Of a stretch of 64,000 nucleotides of DNA, positions 62,447 through 64,000 are shown in pieces (within the stretch, counting starts at the first letter, position 1; each line of letters starts with the position of its first letter). The position numbers and the translations under genes are program-made. The stretch lies in assembly GCF_001425235.1 (NCBI RefSeq), contig NZ_LMEA01000007.1, positions 330,401 through 394,400 of the forward strand, written 5' to 3'. Source of the DNA: Devosia sp. Root413D1. Lineage in GTDB: Bacteria; Pseudomonadota; Alphaproteobacteria; Rhizobiales; Devosiaceae. The notes beneath the pieces are model-generated. The model was not told the DNA's origin. It searched no databases and saw only the letters and a program-made list of their open reading frames with translations.

Positions 62447-62949
62447 GGCGGATCCTGCTGACCGGGATGTCAGCCACCGGCAAATCGACCATCACGGCGG
62501 CAATTGCCGCCCGCGGCTACAAGGCTGTCGATCTCGATTCCGATGCCTGGTCGCACTGGGTCGACGTCGTCGAGGATAACGCGCCGGGAACGCCGGTCGA
62601 GGCCGGACGCGACTGGGTCTGGCGCGACGACCGCGTCGGAAAGCTGCTGGCGGAGGAGGGCGCCGACATCCTGGTGATCAGCGGCTGTTCGCCCAACCAG
62701 GGGCAGTTCTACCCGCAACTCGATGCAGTGGTGCTGCTGAGCGCGCCCGAGCCCGTCGTGGCGATGCGGCTCGCGGCCCGAACGGGCAACAGTTACGGCA
62801 AAGGTGTGGGTGAGACGGAGCGTGTTCTCGAACTGATCCGTGAGGTGGAGCCGATCCTGCGGGATGGTGCGACTCACGAGATCGATACCAGCGGCGCCTT
62901 CGACGACGTGCTGGACGCCGTGCTCCGCGTCGTCGATCCGCGCTCGTGA
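62443..62949 (+). CDS. P-loop ATPase/nucleotide kinase-like protein
   Basis: A 168-residue P-loop protein. The Walker A is GMSATGKST (8-16), followed by AVDLDSDAWSHWV, then DILVISGCSPNQGQFYPQLD, VVLLSAPEPVVAMRL and a lid-like RTGNSYGKGVGETERVLEL. It resembles shikimate or adenylylsulfate kinases in shape, but substrate residues are not recognisable. Coupled to the GNAT gene upstream (ATGA), which may suggest a small-molecule phosphorylation/acetylation pair (inference). Confidence 0.82.
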   Translation: MRRILLTGMSATGKSTITAAIAARGYKAVDLDSDAWSHWVDVVEDNAPGTPVEAGRDWVWRDDRVGKLLAEEGADILVISGCSPNQGQFYPQLDAVVLLSAPEPVVAMRLAARTGNSYGKGVGETERVLELIREVEPILRDGATHEIDTSGAFDDVLDAVLRVVDPRS

Positions 62950-63095
62950 CGGTTCGGAGAGCCGGTTCCGGGCAATCGCAGAGCCATCGCGCTCTGTCAG
63001 CGGCATGGATTTGCCGAAGTTTGGCGCGCAGAGAAGTTTTCTGCAGCGCTCGGCTATGCCATAGACAAAGTCGGAATGAACAAGAGCCTTAGCCC

Positions 63096-64000
63096 ATGAC
63101 CCTTATCGATACTCGCACGCCCAACCCCAAGAGCTTCATCCAGGGAGCAACCGGGGACTGGGAGATCGTCATCGGCATGGAAGTGCATGCGCAGGTGACC
63201 TCGGAGAGCAAGCTGTTCTCGGGCTCGTCGACCGAATTTGGCTCGCCGCCGAACTCCAATGTCAGCTTCGTCGACGCGGCGATGCCCGGCATGCTGCCGG
63301 TGATCAACGACGAGTGCGTGCGTCAGGCGGTGCGGACGGGGCTCGGGCTGAAGGCCAAGATCAACAAGCGCTCGATCTTCGACCGGAAAAACTACTTCTA
63401 TCCGGACCTGCCGCAGGGCTACCAGATTTCCCAGTTCAAGGACCCGATCGTCGGCGAGGGCTCGGTGTTCCTCGACATGGGCGGCGAGCGGATCGAGATC
63501 GGCATCGAACGGCTGCACCTCGAGCAGGATGCCGGCAAGTCGATCCACGACCAGCACCCTTCCATGAGCTTCGTCGACCTGAACCGCTCGGGCGTGGCGC
63601 TGATGGAGATCGTTTCGAAGCCTGACCTGCGCAACTCGGAAGAGGCCAAGATCTACCTCGGCAAGCTGCGCAGCATCCTGCGCTACCTCGGCACCTGCGA
63701 TGGCAACATGGAGCAGGGCTCGATGCGCGCCGACATCAACGTCTCGGTGCGCAAGCCCGGCGGCGAGTTTGGCACGCGCTGCGAGATCAAGAACGTCAAC
63801 TCGATCCGCTTCGCCGGCCAGGCCATCGAGTTCGAGGCGCGCCGCCAGATCGATATCCTCGAGGCCGGCGGCTCGATCGACCAGGAGACTCGGCTCTACG
63901 ACCCCAAGACCGGCGAGACGCGCTCGATGCGTTCGAAGGAAGAAGCGCACGACTACCGCTACTTCCCCGATCCGGACCTGCTGCCGCTGGAGTTCGACCA
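63096..64000 (+). CDS. gatB: Asp-tRNA(Asn)/Glu-tRNA(Gln) amidotransferase subunit B, 5' part
   Basis: The gene is cut by the right edge after about 301 codons. [20 protein letters not shown], then [32 protein letters not shown] and [20 protein letters not shown] are GatB kinase-domain landmarks, with metal-binding Glu residues. It phosphorylates the Glu-tRNA before amidation by GatA. ATG at 63096; 147 bases separate it from the P-loop gene. Several accessory genes lie between gatA and gatB. Confidence 0.96.
   Translation, partial: MTLIDTRTPNPKSFIQGATGDWEIVIGMEVHAQVTSESKLFSGSSTEFGSPPNSNVSFVDAAMPGMLPVINDECVRQAVRTGLGLKAKINKRSIFDRKNYFYPDLPQGYQISQFKDPIVGEGSVFLDMGGERIEIGIERLHLEQDAGKSIHDQHPSMSFVDLNRSGVALMEIVSKPDLRNSEEAKIYLGKLRSILRYLGTCDGNMEQGSMRADINVSVRKPGGEFGTRCEIKNVNSIRFAGQAIEFEARRQIDILEAGGSIDQETRLYDPKTGETRSMRSKEEAHDYRYFPDPDLLPLEFD

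Noticed and set aside
1-64000. CRISPR arrays, IS elements, phage genes, tRNAs
   Set aside because: No regularly spaced repeats, transposase or integrase text, or cloverleaf-like stretches were found on either strand.

Overview
The window is GC-rich DNA from an alphaproteobacterium, most likely of the order Hyphomicrobiales (Rhizobiales). The evidence is the set of lineage-typical genes: mipZ, the divK-pleD pair next to rpmG, DUF3572, DUF1489 and DUF983 genes, clpS-clpA, a zinc-ribbon dinB and dispersed gatCAB genes. A Devosia-like genus would fit, but that is a guess from gene content. I found no transposase, integrase, CRISPR array, tRNA or rRNA gene.

Bases 1 to 18250 hold a surface polysaccharide locus, all read on the minus strand. 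In transcription order it has a small EPS-linked protein (17537-18244), a Wzy/O-antigen-ligase-like membrane protein, a PPP-type phosphatase, a Wzc-like chain-length regulator/tyrosine kinase, and a gap with ambiguous small ORFs. Then come an initiating polyprenyl-phosphate glycosylphosphotransferase, a second Wzy-like protein, a GT4 glycosyltransferase, a CapK/PaaK-like adenylate-forming enzyme, a Wzx-like flippase, another GT4, a dehydrogenase/Gfo-Idh-MocA fusion, a heparinase II/III-like protein, a 43-codon coupled ORF, a WbuB-like GT4 and a truncated wecB. Most junctions are 4-base ATGA/GTGA overlaps, so this looks like one or two long operons. The middle (about 5.4-11.6 kb) is visibly poorer in G+C than its flanks, as expected for a variable, transferred glycan cassette.

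Bases 18.3 to 31.5 kb are mixed housekeeping and accessory genes: a secreted orphan, two half-size YdcZ-type transporters, dodecin facing a RibD-like reductase, the 5-oxoprolinase operon pxpBCA, folD, a G/C-rich palindromic intergenic repeat, mgtE followed by a 37-residue membrane protein with its own terminator, a GST-DUF1489-DUF4180 operon, mipZ, and a D,D-carboxypeptidase with a SPOR-like tail.

Bases 31.7 to 46.5 kb hold clpS-clpA, an SDR, a SulP transporter, a run of minus-strand metabolic genes (HIT, GT1, FemAB/GNAT-like, GDPD, RidA, dinB, DUF3572) and the divergent cell-cycle pair divK-pleD. The 397-base gap after pleD can fold into several stems ending in a terminator and is my best candidate for an unannotated RNA.

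Bases 46.5 to 57 kb are a minus-strand information-processing and pyrimidine block: rpmG, DUF983, rnr, topA, dprA, plsY, a dihydroorotase homologue that has lost its metal ligands, pyrB and ruvX. Bases 57 to 64 kb are read mainly on the plus strand. A CopG-ParE pair is fused by overlap to a metallo-beta-lactamase-like remnant. The gatC, gatA and gatB genes (the last cut by the window edge) follow, separated by GNAT, YjhX-like, chorismate mutase and P-loop genes.
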